A stretch of DNA of 64,000 nt, taken from the NCBI GenBank assembly GCA_003313425.1, contig NHZP01000028.1:1-64000 (forward strand), in the 5' to 3' direction. Under the pieces are notes generated by a model. The model had not been told where the DNA came from, searched no databases, and saw only the letters and a program-made list of their open reading frames with translations. Position 1 is the first letter of the stretch; each line of letters begins with the position of its first letter. Below are positions 54,501 through 63,651 of this stretch, piece by piece. The DNA is from Pseudopyrenochaeta lycopersici. Taxonomy: Eukaryota > Ascomycota > Dothideomycetes > Pleosporales > Pseudopyrenochaetaceae. A program made the position numbers and the translations under genes.

Positions 54501-55968
54501 TCGGGCTATACGCGCCGTCGGCAAGATACTGCTTTCTCATCTTTAAGAAGCGTTTACGCTCTCTGTCTGAATTTTCTTCGCGGAGTGCTGACGGCAGTAG
54601 CTTTTCTACGCCAAGCACGCGTATGCAGTATACGACTCCAGCCAGCATGTACGAATAGTTCTTCGCAGTGCGTAAGCGCCCCATATCCGCGTCAATACCC
54701 ATAACGGCTAGAAAATGAATCAACCCACTACTAAGCGGCCGGTCGCCTGAGTTGTGAAATATAAACGATGCAAATACCTCTAGCAGTGCGTCGAGCTGAG
54801 CTTCTCTATTCTCCTCGGGGTCCTTGTCTAGCCAGTCCCACAGCCGTATCGCCAGTTCCTTCTGCTCGCCGTGCCAACAGAATAGCTCGCGTGCATCCTT
54901 CATCATATCTATGCCATTCTTCTTCTTCTTCTTGCTACGGCGCGGGCGGTCATTGTCATCGCTTTCGGCGTCGCTTCCCGTTCGATCTGACTGGGACTTG
55001 AAATCCACACTACTGTCAGACACGACGCTATCGCCATCACTATCATCATCGCGGCCATTATCTATACCATAGCCACGCTGAACCATCCTCTCTTCGTCGG
55101 CGATGATACGCAGCATGTAGCAGATAAACTTAACCATGTAGCTCGCATATCGTGCCTGACTCTCCGGGTTTTGCAGTCGAGCGAGCGGTCGCGGGTCGGG
55201 CTCTTTCCGCTGCGCGCTCTTCAGCCATCGTCTTGTCTCTCGTGCAAGTGTTGATAGCCCCTTTACGCTTCTTTCTATTAGTCGCTCGACTAGCTCTGCT
55301 GCAAGCTTAAGCTTCGTATCACCTCGGTCGGGTAGTCGGATCTGATGAGCAAGATGTACCAGATTACGATTCGCAAAATGTTCCGGCCACCCTGTCCGAC
55401 TGAACCAGCCAGTCCTGTCTGTCTTTGCTATTTCCTCTTCCATAACCTGCGCTCTTTCCTTGAGAATCTGTTTCGTTGCGTCCCATTGCGCGAGCCGATG
55501 CTCTACCACATCTGCTACTTCACGGGACACCACCAAACCGCCAGTACTACCTCCTACATTAACAATAAAATATCGCTGCTGTCCTCCATTACGAAAGAAC
55601 GTCTGAACTTTTACTTTTTCATATAGCGAACTTGTCTCGCCTTTCCATGATCGCGCGTGAAGTTTTTTCAGATGTACGCGTAGTACACTAAAGTTGATTG
55701 TTACAAAACCACAATCTTCCTCTTCGCAGCGGAAGCCATCAAGCGGCGCCCCGAGCTCTTCAATCGGCGGTCCTAGCGGTGCCGGCAACTCGACTTCTTG
55801 CGGGCTCCTGACTTGCTTATCCTGATAGCTTTCAACGATCGCTTTTCGTGTCTTACTTCTTACAGAGTGATGCTTCTGCAGATGTATATCCAGATTTTGA
55901 ACAGCAGTCGCATGCTGCTTGCAGACAATCACGCCGTACTCTTCAAGAAAGCATATAGAGTCTTCCAC
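51592..55968 (-). CDS. Telomere-linked RecQ-type helicase TLH3
   Basis: 1,458 codons, more divergent than TLH1 and TLH2. N-terminus: OrsD-like LEEYGVIVCKQHATAV...HLQKHH and a second finger (CEEEDCGFVT...HLKKLH). Middle: SGQPGRGSEV (about 646) and TLDYRHTAVGIGR (about 771), but the GH...Y block is replaced by STVIGVGNYSV. Helicase: PTGGGKS (about 946), DECH (about 1038), TATL and QESGRGGRGG (about 1213). C-terminus: CDRCG, CVICW and CRRCWVSQKYC pairs, then KCQWPNV. The frame starts at GTG and stays open upstream to a stop inside a telomere-like word at 56080-56093, with no ATG. The true start may lie in an upstream exon, or the 5' end may be lost. Confidence 0.88.
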   Translation of the reverse strand: MEDSICFLEEYGVIVCKQHATAVQNLDIHLQKHHSVRSKTRKAIVESYQDKQVRSPQEVELPAPLGPPIEELGAPLDGFRCEEEDCGFVTINFSVLRVHLKKLHARSWKGETSSLYEKVKVQTFFRNGGQQRYFIVNVGGSTGGLVVSREVADVVEHRLAQWDATKQILKERAQVMEEEIAKTDRTGWFSRTGWPEHFANRNLVHLAHQIRLPDRGDTKLKLAAELVERLIERSVKGLSTLARETRRWLKSAQRKEPDPRPLARLQNPESQARYASYMVKFICYMLRIIADEERMVQRGYGIDNGRDDDSDGDSVVSDSSVDFKSQSDRTGSDAESDDNDRPRRSKKKKKNGIDMMKDARELFCWHGEQKELAIRLWDWLDKDPEENREAQLDALLEVFASFIFHNSGDRPLSSGLIHFLAVMGIDADMGRLRTAKNYSYMLAGVVYCIRVLGVEKLLPSALREENSDRERKRFLKMRKQYLADGAYSPMSEAINMLAYGKFVALAAGNSGNAYWSEDKTIFYLNGRPIYISRFRTMAQNIVAEAESMLWQELLWVAGESDRFTIALERLVDDVTFTRRGESFINNAENQLNNGLKWMLTQAEQSGEGRRLQSSDGKWKVKQVKRYLRLLNRFLELLLLCVHVTSGQPGRGSEVTTMRHRNGSLQDRNIFIMDGQVMTVVRYHKSQSQWDKPKIVPRFLPPRLGQIMVVYLVYLQPFQEYLTVEVLGGNMNDYVWADEQGPWGTDRLTRVLKRETGKRLGVELHTLDYRHTAVGIGRVVVGESFSRGYQDEVGEIEEAEVDEADEDIIELQNARSTVIGVGNYSVPIDIIKHLSIRSIEAFRPLSTLWHRFLGLKGRKDDQEVWSGGTGTAKKRLERSDEDEGRDERLVMRPKETRMEDERKDAVRRAMQQVLGREDVGFRSVQQEQAIHAVLDGQTPLVVVLPTGGGKSLLFTVPACIEKNGVTVVVVPYRALITDLVERIQACGIDCIEWKHGESNPASIVVVSADVAGDITSNGNFVSYAGMLNSKGILRRVVVDECHLIFTASDWRQKLAMLKNLRLLPCPLVLLTATLPPTREGELDRSMMIRCARYIRASTVRPNTRYFVSWCERDKLDETALIMCRRQQRLLLHRGEKGVVYCRSKQQCDDMAEALGCLSYHADVLDRAGRLAEWLEKGGLIVATSALGTGVDYPGILYILHVGMPWSMIDYAQESGRGGRGGERVDSVVLVAQGEVEETMKQKSEDLDVQAVGLFLIGSGCRRGLMSSYLDRQQVSCNDIESAGCDRCGEGLREWLDEQEKASREWQTVREKMDELRHGCVICWVLGQGIEEQEGVWTEHRTMQCTAYDGASGREVDAFRRKIWDKGGIHSCRRCWVSQKYCATGDDDKAKCQWPNVIIPMVFTAIGFGDGVEVIRKCGYTGDSTEEYAKWLGGRYKARVWGEFFSNAMVTAIQIVLRFK

Positions 55969-56079
55969 CGACTGCGATAAGCGTACGGGTTGATATTCTG
56001 CGCTGCTCTCTGTCTGTGATGTTGTTGTTGATCGAGCGACTGGGATCCGTGCGTCCCAGCAGAACTCTATATTTAGGGG

Positions 56080-56093
56080 TAAACCCTAACCCT
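56080..56093. repeat. Interstitial telomere words 5' of TLH3
   Basis: taaaccctaaccct, C-strand orientation as at the chromosome end, about 110 bases upstream of the TLH3 frame. The next 270 bases to 56365 hold no gene I can see. Confidence 0.7.
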
Positions 56094-56365
56094 ATCTTAG
56101 TATACACGTTGCTGTTTAGGGCTGCAAGTTATAAAATAAGAATCTCTAGATGCTAGTGAGTAGTTTTTGTATAAAAAGTTTAATAAAAAAAAGTAACTAT
56201 AGTATACAACTTTCGCCGTAAAAATAGAGCCCCTAAATATTCTATTCTTTAAGCCTATTCGGGCACTATTCAGGTACGGAAACTCCTATCCTCTCAGGAA
56301 GGCCTTACCCCTAGCCTTATCTTAGTACTAGGTTTAGAGCAGAGTAGCGTTATAGGATCTATATA

Positions 56366-59302
56366 CTAACCTTTCCTCCGCTTATTAGATCTTAAAGTGC
56401 GAGTACTGTGCGCTTCTAAATTGTAGACTTTGCGCTTCACACCCTTTTTATGTACATATAGAACTCCACTCCCTGCCTGAAGCACTCTTCTATCTTCCAA
56501 ATCACTGTTCTCTAGCTCGGTTGCTGAATTAGACTCTCCGTAATCTCGGCTGGTATGTTGGTATGAAGCTCGTTTTCTCTTTGACGTAGCGCGTTCTTGG
56601 ACAAGATTGTGCAATTGTCGCTGCATAATATGAATCTTTCTTGTTAGAGGACTACAACTCTCAATTTCTCTTTGTCGCTTCTTCCCTCTTTTTTGTCTTT
56701 GATCTCGGGTCCGTGTAGGCGAGGCTCTATCTGATGAATCTACATCGCTCGTATCAGGTGTGACACACTCTGGCGTCCTTAGAGTGACGTTGTCTGGGCA
56801 ATAGCTGACTCGCGAGGTACTGCTTGGGTCATAGTGTGCAGCTGCTAGACTATAATCTAGAACGTCCTCTTCTCGGGTCAATGTAAACTCGTGCCACATG
56901 TGACTGTTCACGAGGTATCGGTCGATAAGATCTGGTTGGAGTTTGGTCGGAAATCCATGCTCAAGCGCATATGCACTGGCATGGGTGACTGGTCTGTGAC
57001 CTGTTTGAAAAGAAAGAAGCTGGAGGAAGCCATTATAATCTTTAGGCGTGTTAGGGTCAAATGGTGTAACAAGAGCTGGGAGGTGCTTCTTGGCGATGCT
57101 GACCGCTATTTGCCTGTATAGACTAGTAGTCATGGGAGTGGAACATCCAGCTGTTGAACTTTTTAGGCTCGAGTGAGCCTGATCCGAGGTGAGGCATGCT
57201 GTTGCGCTCTCGTGCGTGCTGAATAAGTAAGGGTTTGTCGAACTTTTAGAACAGGGCCTTAGATTTCGGCTAACAAGCCTGCAGAACGGGCGTATATATA
57301 CGAGGTACACGTAAAGGATCCTTTGGACTAAAGGACAGGGAGAGCGCACAATGTAAAAGGAATTGTTAGTGTTCGTGTTTGCTTTATTGTACGCAAAAAC
57401 AAGTATTATCCTTCCTTTGTAGATAAAGATATTTCGGCGCACGGAGACTGTATCGGCCCAGCGTAACACCCTAAACTCTTCCCCACGCGCTGGCATGCCA
57501 TCCGTCATGTGCATTGCTGCGTAAAGTAGACGAACAAACTTGTCGCATTTCTTTAGGTACTGCTTCAGCTTAAGCCTTCCTCTGTTTGTCTCTAGTGAAC
57601 ACCCGCCTTGCTCTGAGAATGCCAGTCTATCCACAGCGCGGAAAGACCCCTGGAGTTTGTTAGAGGGGTGTGTTAGAAACGAGAACCCAGGGCGATGAGT
57701 CGCAAGATTATCTTGCACGGAATCGAGCTGGATGTCTGGCCACCAATCGAAAAGGAGCTCTTGTGCAAGACTCTGCAAACCTGCTATAACGCTGTGGATC
57801 GTTTCTCGAAATTGTCGCATGTGAACCTTGATGTCGGCAATATGTAGCGTTAAGCCATCCGGAGACCAGGATATGTTCGTTCGAGGGCCCTCGCGCCTAG
57901 CAATCGCTCGTCCATGCTGGAGCCGTTCAATGAGGTAACCGGCCGGTGCAAGGCTTCCTCGTTGAAGATATCTAGGTCGGATGTGCTCACGCAATCGCTG
58001 TGCTTGGTCGGCGTAGGTAGTGCGCTCAGGCCAAGGAACTTTGAGATGATTATATGGTGCAAGCGGGAGGGCGTACTCGAGTATGATTAGACGTCCCACC
58101 CACAAGAGCGCTGATATGAATGGCGTATAATCATAGGGTTTACGGAAACATAGTTCTATAGGATGAATTCCTAAAACCCCAGAAAAATGTATGATAGCAC
58201 TACGGCTCATGTTTCCATCGTGCGACTGGTCCGTCCAAAACATGACAAGAAGCTGGAATAGATTCTCGTGGACACCATCTAGTGATGGTTGGAGCAATAC
58301 CCCGCAGTCTGCCTGCTGGCTGACAACAGAAAGATGGTCCCAGATATGGTTCATCATAGCTAGCTGAGCTGTAGTCAGCTGCAACCCAGAGATTACGCTT
58401 GTGGGCTCTCTTATGCTACGCGACAGTGCTAGGATTCGGAATATGTAGCACAGGAACCGCTCGTGGATGATGTAATATCTTCGTCGGGTCTGTTCGCGTT
58501 GAGGCAGCTCGAATGGGTAGGGAAGGAAAGAAGGGGTCCAGCTCCGAAGCCAGCAACGCAAAACACGCGGAGTCTGCTGGAGTGTCATCTCGCATCGCTG
58601 AAACACGATCTTGCTGGCCTCTAGTATTTTCCAAATAATCCTCTCTGTCGATGCTGGGCTTACGCACTCGAAACCATTCCAAAGGCCTAGTTGGAGATCC
58701 TCTAATGTTTTCGCGGAGGGCAATGCTGCAGCTGCGACGATAAGATGAACAGGCTTGTGAGCAAACCATGTCGGCCATTCACAGCCCCGAAGCCACTCGG
58801 TGTTCTCGTCGTGCTCTAGCTCTGCGTCTAGAGCGATCGTGCCGAGCTCCCCATCAAACCGCTGTTCTTCTTCTTCATCATCATCCATTCGCGTTAGGTA
58901 CTCCTTTTCCCTTGTAGATTGCGGTTGTGTATGGATCTCTTGCTGGCTAGAGCTGTTGTCCAGGGTTACTACCCAGTATTTTGGCCAGTTCTTCGTCCAG
59001 CTCTGCAGGTGACATTCATATCTAGATTGCTCTTGAACACACTCGGGAGCACTGATGTTATGTTCCGCTTTCGCATGCCGTCGCATCTGGTTCCAGTTGA
59101 TTGTCTTTCCCTTTGTACAACGTGGACAACAAAATCCAGGTGCGGGTGGAAGAAGATAAGAGAGTGGCGTCGATCCATCCTCGCGAGGCACTAAATCTTT
59201 GAAGGTTTGCGCAGCAGGGACGCTATCGAATTGTGCTATCGCTATACGCCGCAGCCTGCGTGGAACATGGTGGAAAGTGAGCAGGTGCAGAGTTGCTAAC
59301 AA
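56366..59302 (-). CDS. TLH-like protein without helicase (OrsD/recombinase-like), 5' end unresolved
   Basis: 978 codons. N-terminus: HLLTFHHVPRRLRRIAIAQF, matching the HL..H..R..I block of the OrsD-like region but lacking the VCKxH half. A finger follows (CCPRCTKGKTINWNQMRRHAKAEH). Middle: DGMPARGEEFRVLRW (about 600), YRQIAVSIAKKHL and QTGHRPVTHASAYAL (about 772), then SHMWHEF. It resembles the central part of the TLHs. Instead of a helicase it has a basic Ser/Arg tail (TRTRDQRQKRGKKRQRE). The frame has no ATG at its start; it runs into the AT-rich inverted repeat at 59290-59431, so the N-terminus was cut or is in another exon. Confidence 0.78.
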   Translation of the reverse strand: MLATLHLLTFHHVPRRLRRIAIAQFDSVPAAQTFKDLVPREDGSTPLSYLLPPAPGFCCPRCTKGKTINWNQMRRHAKAEHNISAPECVQEQSRYECHLQSWTKNWPKYWVVTLDNSSSQQEIHTQPQSTREKEYLTRMDDDEEEEQRFDGELGTIALDAELEHDENTEWLRGCEWPTWFAHKPVHLIVAAAALPSAKTLEDLQLGLWNGFECVSPASTERIIWKILEASKIVFQRCEMTLQQTPRVLRCWLRSWTPSFLPYPFELPQREQTRRRYYIIHERFLCYIFRILALSRSIREPTSVISGLQLTTAQLAMMNHIWDHLSVVSQQADCGVLLQPSLDGVHENLFQLLVMFWTDQSHDGNMSRSAIIHFSGVLGIHPIELCFRKPYDYTPFISALLWVGRLIILEYALPLAPYNHLKVPWPERTTYADQAQRLREHIRPRYLQRGSLAPAGYLIERLQHGRAIARREGPRTNISWSPDGLTLHIADIKVHMRQFRETIHSVIAGLQSLAQELLFDWWPDIQLDSVQDNLATHRPGFSFLTHPSNKLQGSFRAVDRLAFSEQGGCSLETNRGRLKLKQYLKKCDKFVRLLYAAMHMTDGMPARGEEFRVLRWADTVSVRRNIFIYKGRIILVFAYNKANTNTNNSFYIVRSPCPLVQRILYVYLVYIRPFCRLVSRNLRPCSKSSTNPYLFSTHESATACLTSDQAHSSLKSSTAGCSTPMTTSLYRQIAVSIAKKHLPALVTPFDPNTPKDYNGFLQLLSFQTGHRPVTHASAYALEHGFPTKLQPDLIDRYLVNSHMWHEFTLTREEDVLDYSLAAAHYDPSSTSRVSYCPDNVTLRTPECVTPDTSDVDSSDRASPTRTRDQRQKRGKKRQREIESCSPLTRKIHIMQRQLHNLVQERATSKRKRASYQHTSRDYGESNSATELENSDLEDRRVLQAGSGVLYVHKKGVKRKVYNLEAHSTRTLRSNKRRKG

Positions 59303-59431
59303 CCAAGCCAGATTGGAAGATTGATTGTTAGGATTGATTACTAAGCAACCAATCCAATCAATCCAAGAGACTAAATTTTACCAATCAATCAATCCTAAAA
59401 GCTGGAGATTGATTGGATTGGCTTGTTAGCA
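59290..59431. repeat. Small fold-back repeat (about 140 bp)
   Basis: Bounded by gctaacaa and ttgttagc in inverted orientation, and filled with gattgatt / aatcaatc words in both orientations. It sits where the N-terminus of the TLH-like protein should be, so it may be a small inserted element. Confidence 0.5.
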
Positions 59432-59472
59432 TCCGTATTGCTGAACTTTTGGCGATTTAGGATAGATCCTTA

Positions 59473-61594
59473 CCGTGTCCGTGCGCGCAACGCCCGGAGT
59501 CGCGCAACGCCCGATCAACAAAAAAGTACCCCATGCTCTAACGCGTAACAACACAACAACGATAACTGCAATTGATAATGCGCTTACAGAGATTAGTGCT
59601 CTAAAGTCCGGCGAAAAACTTTGCTATCAAAAAATAGCTACTAACCATGGTGTTGATCAGTCAACGTTGTCGCGGAGGCACAAGCAGATTCAGGCACCAC
59701 GCGCAATTAAGGACACCAACCAACAGAAGCTCAACCTACAACAAGAGGAGGAGCTTGTAAAGTATATAGAAGGACTTACAGCGCGTCGCCTGCCACCTAC
59801 AAGAGACATGATACGAAATTTCGCCTCAACAATTGCGCGAGAGGCAGTCTCTGATAGCTGGGTTACGCACTTCATAAACAGGCACAAAGATCGCCTCACA
59901 CCACAATGGACGACGGCCATGGACTCTGTTCGCCACGCCGCTGATTCTAGTAATAAGTACAAGCTGTACTTTAATCTACTGCAGCACAAAATAACAGAGT
60001 ATAACGTTAACGCTGAGCACACGTATAATATAGATGAAAAGGGCTTCATAATTGGAGTTGTTGGCAGGTCAAAGAGGATCTTTAGTAAGAGGAGATAGGA
60101 GAAGAAGGAGGTCAGGGCATTACTCTAAGATGGCAATCGTGAGTGGATTACACTCCTAGCATGTGTGTGTGCCAATAGATCTGCGTTGCCGCCAGGCCTT
60201 ATCTATTAGGCTGCCGGCAAGGCTGTACAATCAAGCTGGGTACAGAGTATAGACCCAAGAAAGCACTCAGTACACTTCACTACGTCCCCCTCTGGCTAGA
60301 CGAACGATGGCGTAGGCCTGGCTTAGCTTAAACAGGTGTTTAATCGCTACACTAAGAAGAAAGCTCGAAGAAAGTACCAGCTATTAATCGTTGATAGCCA
60401 TAGGTCTCACCTAACGATAGATTTCATTAGGTACTGCGACGACAACAAGATACTATTGGCTATCTTTCCTCCACATTCAACCCACACGCTTCAGCCGCTA
60501 GATGTAGTCTGTTTTAAGCCTCTTTCATCAAACTACACAAATGAGCTAACTCAACACACTCACCGAAGCATGGGATAGCTCCCCATTAAAAAAGGCGACT
60601 TCTTCCCTCTATTCTAGAAGGCCTAGGTAAGCAGCTTCACTGTAGCGACTGTACTCAGGTCCTTCAAAGTTACGGGTATAGCACCTATTAACCCTAACAA
60701 AATCCTTAATAGATTCACTGACGACGCCTCAGAGGCCTCAATGTCACAAGAGTCCTCTACTTCGTGCTACAGCAGAGAGGATTGGCTTAAAGTACAGTCG
60801 CTCATTCGCTTTGCAGTGAAGGATGAGCGCAGTAAGGAGTCACGGAAGCTTGGCCGCTCACTCCACCATCTCTCAGTTCAAAATGAGCTACTCCACCATG
60901 AGATGAAGGGCCTCAAGGAGGCGCTAACTACTAAGAAGAAGCATAAGATGAAGCAACAGGTCTTGCCTCTCCAACAGCGCGAGGAGTACCATGGTGGAGC
61001 TGTTTTCTGGTCACCAAGTAAGAGGCGTGAGGCTGAGTTTCATCAGAGAGTGATGGAGCGTGAGGAGAAGGAGAAACAACTCAAAAAAGCTGAGATGAAG
61101 GAGTTGAAGCAGTCCAATAAGCTGTACAAAGAGAAGCTTGAACAGGAGAAGCGTATTACGCGAGAGGCACTCAAGATAGAGAGGGAGAAGGCGAAGGCTG
61201 AGAAGGCTGAACAAGCAGCTGAATGCGCACGTCAGCGAGCAGCGCGCACCGCTGAAGGAGCTCTACAATTATCCCAAAATGGTAAGAGGAAGGCTTCATG
61301 GCCACCCACACAGAAGAGCAGGCGTCAGAAACGTGTGGTTGATGCTGTGGGTGGCGGCGCAGCTACAGAGGCTGTTCCTCCCGCCCTAGCTGTCACCACG
61401 CGCCTCGGCCGCAGAGTCAACCTTCCAGGAAGATTTGAATAGGCTAAATTGATCGCAAGCATCACTATACTACTCCACCACAAAATCTCGTGATAATAGC
61501 TATTGTGTGTGGCTCTACAGCCTCATTTTTGGGTGACCTGTTGGGGTGGTTCGCGGGCGTTGCGCGACTCCGGGCGTTGCGCGCACGGACACGG
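59473..61594 (+). mobile_element. Pogo-like transposon A (2,122 bp), inactive
   Basis: Perfect-looking 41 bp inverted repeats (59473-59513 and 61554-61594, starting ccgtgtccgtgcgcgcaacg) with TA at both sides (59471-59472 and 61595-61596), the Tc1/mariner/pogo hallmark. The transposase inside has eight nonsense codons in one frame. Its right-hand TA is also the left-hand TA of element B. Confidence 0.94.
59475..61442 (+). pseudogene. Transposase of pogo-like element A, eight nonsense codons
   Basis: One frame without indels from the left end to 61442, broken by stops at 60096, 60126, 60207, 60297, 60324, 60576, 60615 and 60624. Domains by comparison with element B: helix-turn-helix (YQKIATNHGVDQSTLSRRHK), CENP-B-like second DNA-binding part (LPPTRDMIRNFA), DDE_1 core (TYNIDEKGFIIG, LLIVDSHRSHL, LPPHSTH-type block and PLDV) and a basic coiled C-terminus. 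At 60126 and 60207 the intact relative has Gln; at 60297, 60324 and 60624 it has Trp. That fits CpA-to-TpA change as in RIP. The start ATG of the relative is also lost. Confidence 0.9.
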
Positions 61595-61605
61595 TAACGT
61601 GTTCC

Positions 61606-61675
61606 ACCACCTGATGCACGTCCCCACCTGATGCACGTCCCCACCTGATGCACGTCCCCACCTGATGCACGCGCA
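61606..61675. repeat. 17 bp tandem repeat in the left end of element B
   Basis: Four head-to-tail copies of ccacctgatgcacgtcc, the last with a changed end. The right end (about 63699-63740) has only two copies. These are likely transposase binding sites, with the copy number unequal between the two ends. Confidence 0.85.
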
Positions 61676-61791
61676 ACACCATGCAACCAACAAAATAATT
61701 GAAGCTGTACAGCCACCAACAATAGCTATTATTTCGAGATTTTTTAGAGTCACAATCTAACGACTATATAGAAGATTTGCGCAGTCTTATA

Positions 61792-63651
61792 TTACGTAAT
61801 ATGTCGTTGTGGCGGTCGAATAGGTCGCCCGGAGCGAGAGCTTGCATGAGCAGCTGCGTCAACCTCAGCAGGATCCTCATCAACCACAACAGCCTCTGAA
61901 GCTTCAATAAGCTTGAGGCTTCGTCTCTTGCATAATTTGGACAATTTGAGGTCGCTATTAAGCTGTTTTTGAAGCTCACGAGCGACCTTTTGCTCCTCGC
62001 GATAGGCAGCTTTCTGAAGCTTCAAATGCTCACGCTCTTCCTTGGCTGTAACCCTCATCAATCGCCTCTGTTCAAGCTGCTCGGCCTTGAGAAGTTTCTG
62101 TTGCTTTCGTAGCTGGATAGCCTCACTTTTTTGGTGCTGGAGCTCCTCATTTTTATGGTCCTTCTGCTCCTGCCGTATACGAGCTTCTTGAATCTTCTTA
62201 GGTGACCAGAAAACAGCTCCACCATGGTTTTCCTCTGGAGCTTGAAGCAGTAGAGCTTTGCCACGCTTGCGACGCTTCTTCTCATTGATGAGGGCCTCTC
62301 GAAGCTGCTCATTTTCGTGTTGAAGTAAGGTATTTTGGACTGACATTGTGTGGAGCGCTCGGCTAAGCTTCTGTGCCTTCGAATCGTATATATCCTCAAC
62401 AGCACGCTGTAGCAATAGCTCAATCTTTCTCCAATCGCTAGCGCTGAGTACAGAGGAGCTGCTGCTGCTCGAGGATGGCCGCTCATTGCGTGGTGTTGCA
62501 GAATTGAACCTTTTAAGTATAACGTTTGGTTCAAAAGGTGAGAGCCCTGTGACCTCAAACGCCTTCAAAATCCTTGTTTTAGTGAACGCTGAGTGCCAGG
62601 CACTATAGAATAACTTGAAGAAATCGCGTTTTGTAATCGAGGTAAATCCTTGAGCTTTGTGCATAAAGATATCGAGTTCATCGCGGTAGGCAGCTGCCAG
62701 AGGAGCGAAGAGGCACACATCGAGCGGCTGAAGCGTATGCGTTGAATGAGGAGGTAGTACAGCGAGGAGTATCTTGTTGTTGTCGCAAAAATCTATAAAA
62801 TCCATAGTTACGTGAGATCCGTGGCCATCGAGGATGAGCAGCCGCCACGAGCTGCGCGCCTTAGCTTTAGTCTCGCGATTGAAGACTTGTTTGAGCCAGC
62901 TTAGGCCAATATCGTTGCTTGTCCATCCACTTGATGATGAGGTAAAGAAGGCTTCGTGTTGTGCAGCCTCAAAATCTTGTAACCAGGTATCTTGTATGGC
63001 ACCAGAGGCAGCCTGGTAGATGAGCGCTGGCGAAAGAGCTGTACCATCAGCACAGATGCAAGCTATAGTAGTAATCCACTCGCGATTACCATCCTGGATG
63101 ATGTGCCTCAGTTTTCCTGACTCATACATGCTCCTAGAAAACACGCGTTTACTCTTAGAGAGTATACCAATGAGGAAGCCTTTCCCATCCATATTGTACA
63201 TATAGCGACTATCAATACGATATTCTGTAATTTTCTGCTTTAGGAGCTCAAAGTAGAGGCTATACTTGAAGGCAGAATCAGCTTTGAAGCGGTTACGATC
63301 GAGGGTGGATGCCCAGTGAGATATGAGCTCGATGTTATGCCGTGCGACGAAGCGGTCAACCCAGTTTTTGCCTGCTGGCTTTTGAGCGATTTGGGATGCG
63401 AAATTTCGAATCATAGGTTTTGAAGGAGGTAATCCACGTCTGCAAAGCTTATGAATATACTCTATAAGCTCAGCTTCTTGTGTAGTGTTGAGTAATTTGC
63501 TGTTATCGATTTTAGATGCATGGCTCTGAGTAACACCTCTATGACGGCGCGACAGCGTTGACCGGTTAACACCATATTTTTTTGCAACATCCGCGTAACA
63601 GAACGGTTCTCCAAGCTTCAAGGATTGCAGCGCAGCAAGCGCGTCCTCCAT
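61792..63651 (-). CDS. Transposase of pogo-like element B (619 residues, intact)
   Basis: ATG 63651 to a stop at 61792. N-terminus: helix-turn-helix (YADVAKKYGVNRSTLSRRHR). Second DNA-binding part: LPPSKPMIRNFASQIA and WVDRFVARH. DDE_1 core: YNMDGKGFLIGI (first Asp), LLILDGHGSHVTMDF (second), LPPHSTHTLQPLDVCLF (third). C-terminus: Ser-rich spacer, then a Lys/Glu/Gln coiled coil of about 200 residues and a basic end. Relatives cut and paste at TA. Nothing is missing, so it may be active. Confidence 0.94.
   Translation of the reverse strand: MEDALAALQSLKLGEPFCYADVAKKYGVNRSTLSRRHRGVTQSHASKIDNSKLLNTTQEAELIEYIHKLCRRGLPPSKPMIRNFASQIAQKPAGKNWVDRFVARHNIELISHWASTLDRNRFKADSAFKYSLYFELLKQKITEYRIDSRYMYNMDGKGFLIGILSKSKRVFSRSMYESGKLRHIIQDGNREWITTIACICADGTALSPALIYQAASGAIQDTWLQDFEAAQHEAFFTSSSSGWTSNDIGLSWLKQVFNRETKAKARSSWRLLILDGHGSHVTMDFIDFCDNNKILLAVLPPHSTHTLQPLDVCLFAPLAAAYRDELDIFMHKAQGFTSITKRDFFKLFYSAWHSAFTKTRILKAFEVTGLSPFEPNVILKRFNSATPRNERPSSSSSSSSVLSASDWRKIELLLQRAVEDIYDSKAQKLSRALHTMSVQNTLLQHENEQLREALINEKKRRKRGKALLLQAPEENHGGAVFWSPKKIQEARIRQEQKDHKNEELQHQKSEAIQLRKQQKLLKAEQLEQRRLMRVTAKEEREHLKLQKAAYREEQKVARELQKQLNSDLKLSKLCKRRSLKLIEASEAVVVDEDPAEVDAAAHASSRSGRPIRPPQRHIT

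Noticed and set aside
59471..59475. GTG at 59475 as transposase start
   Set aside because: It lies in the inverted repeat of element A. The intact relative starts much further in, so the open frame there is fortuitous.
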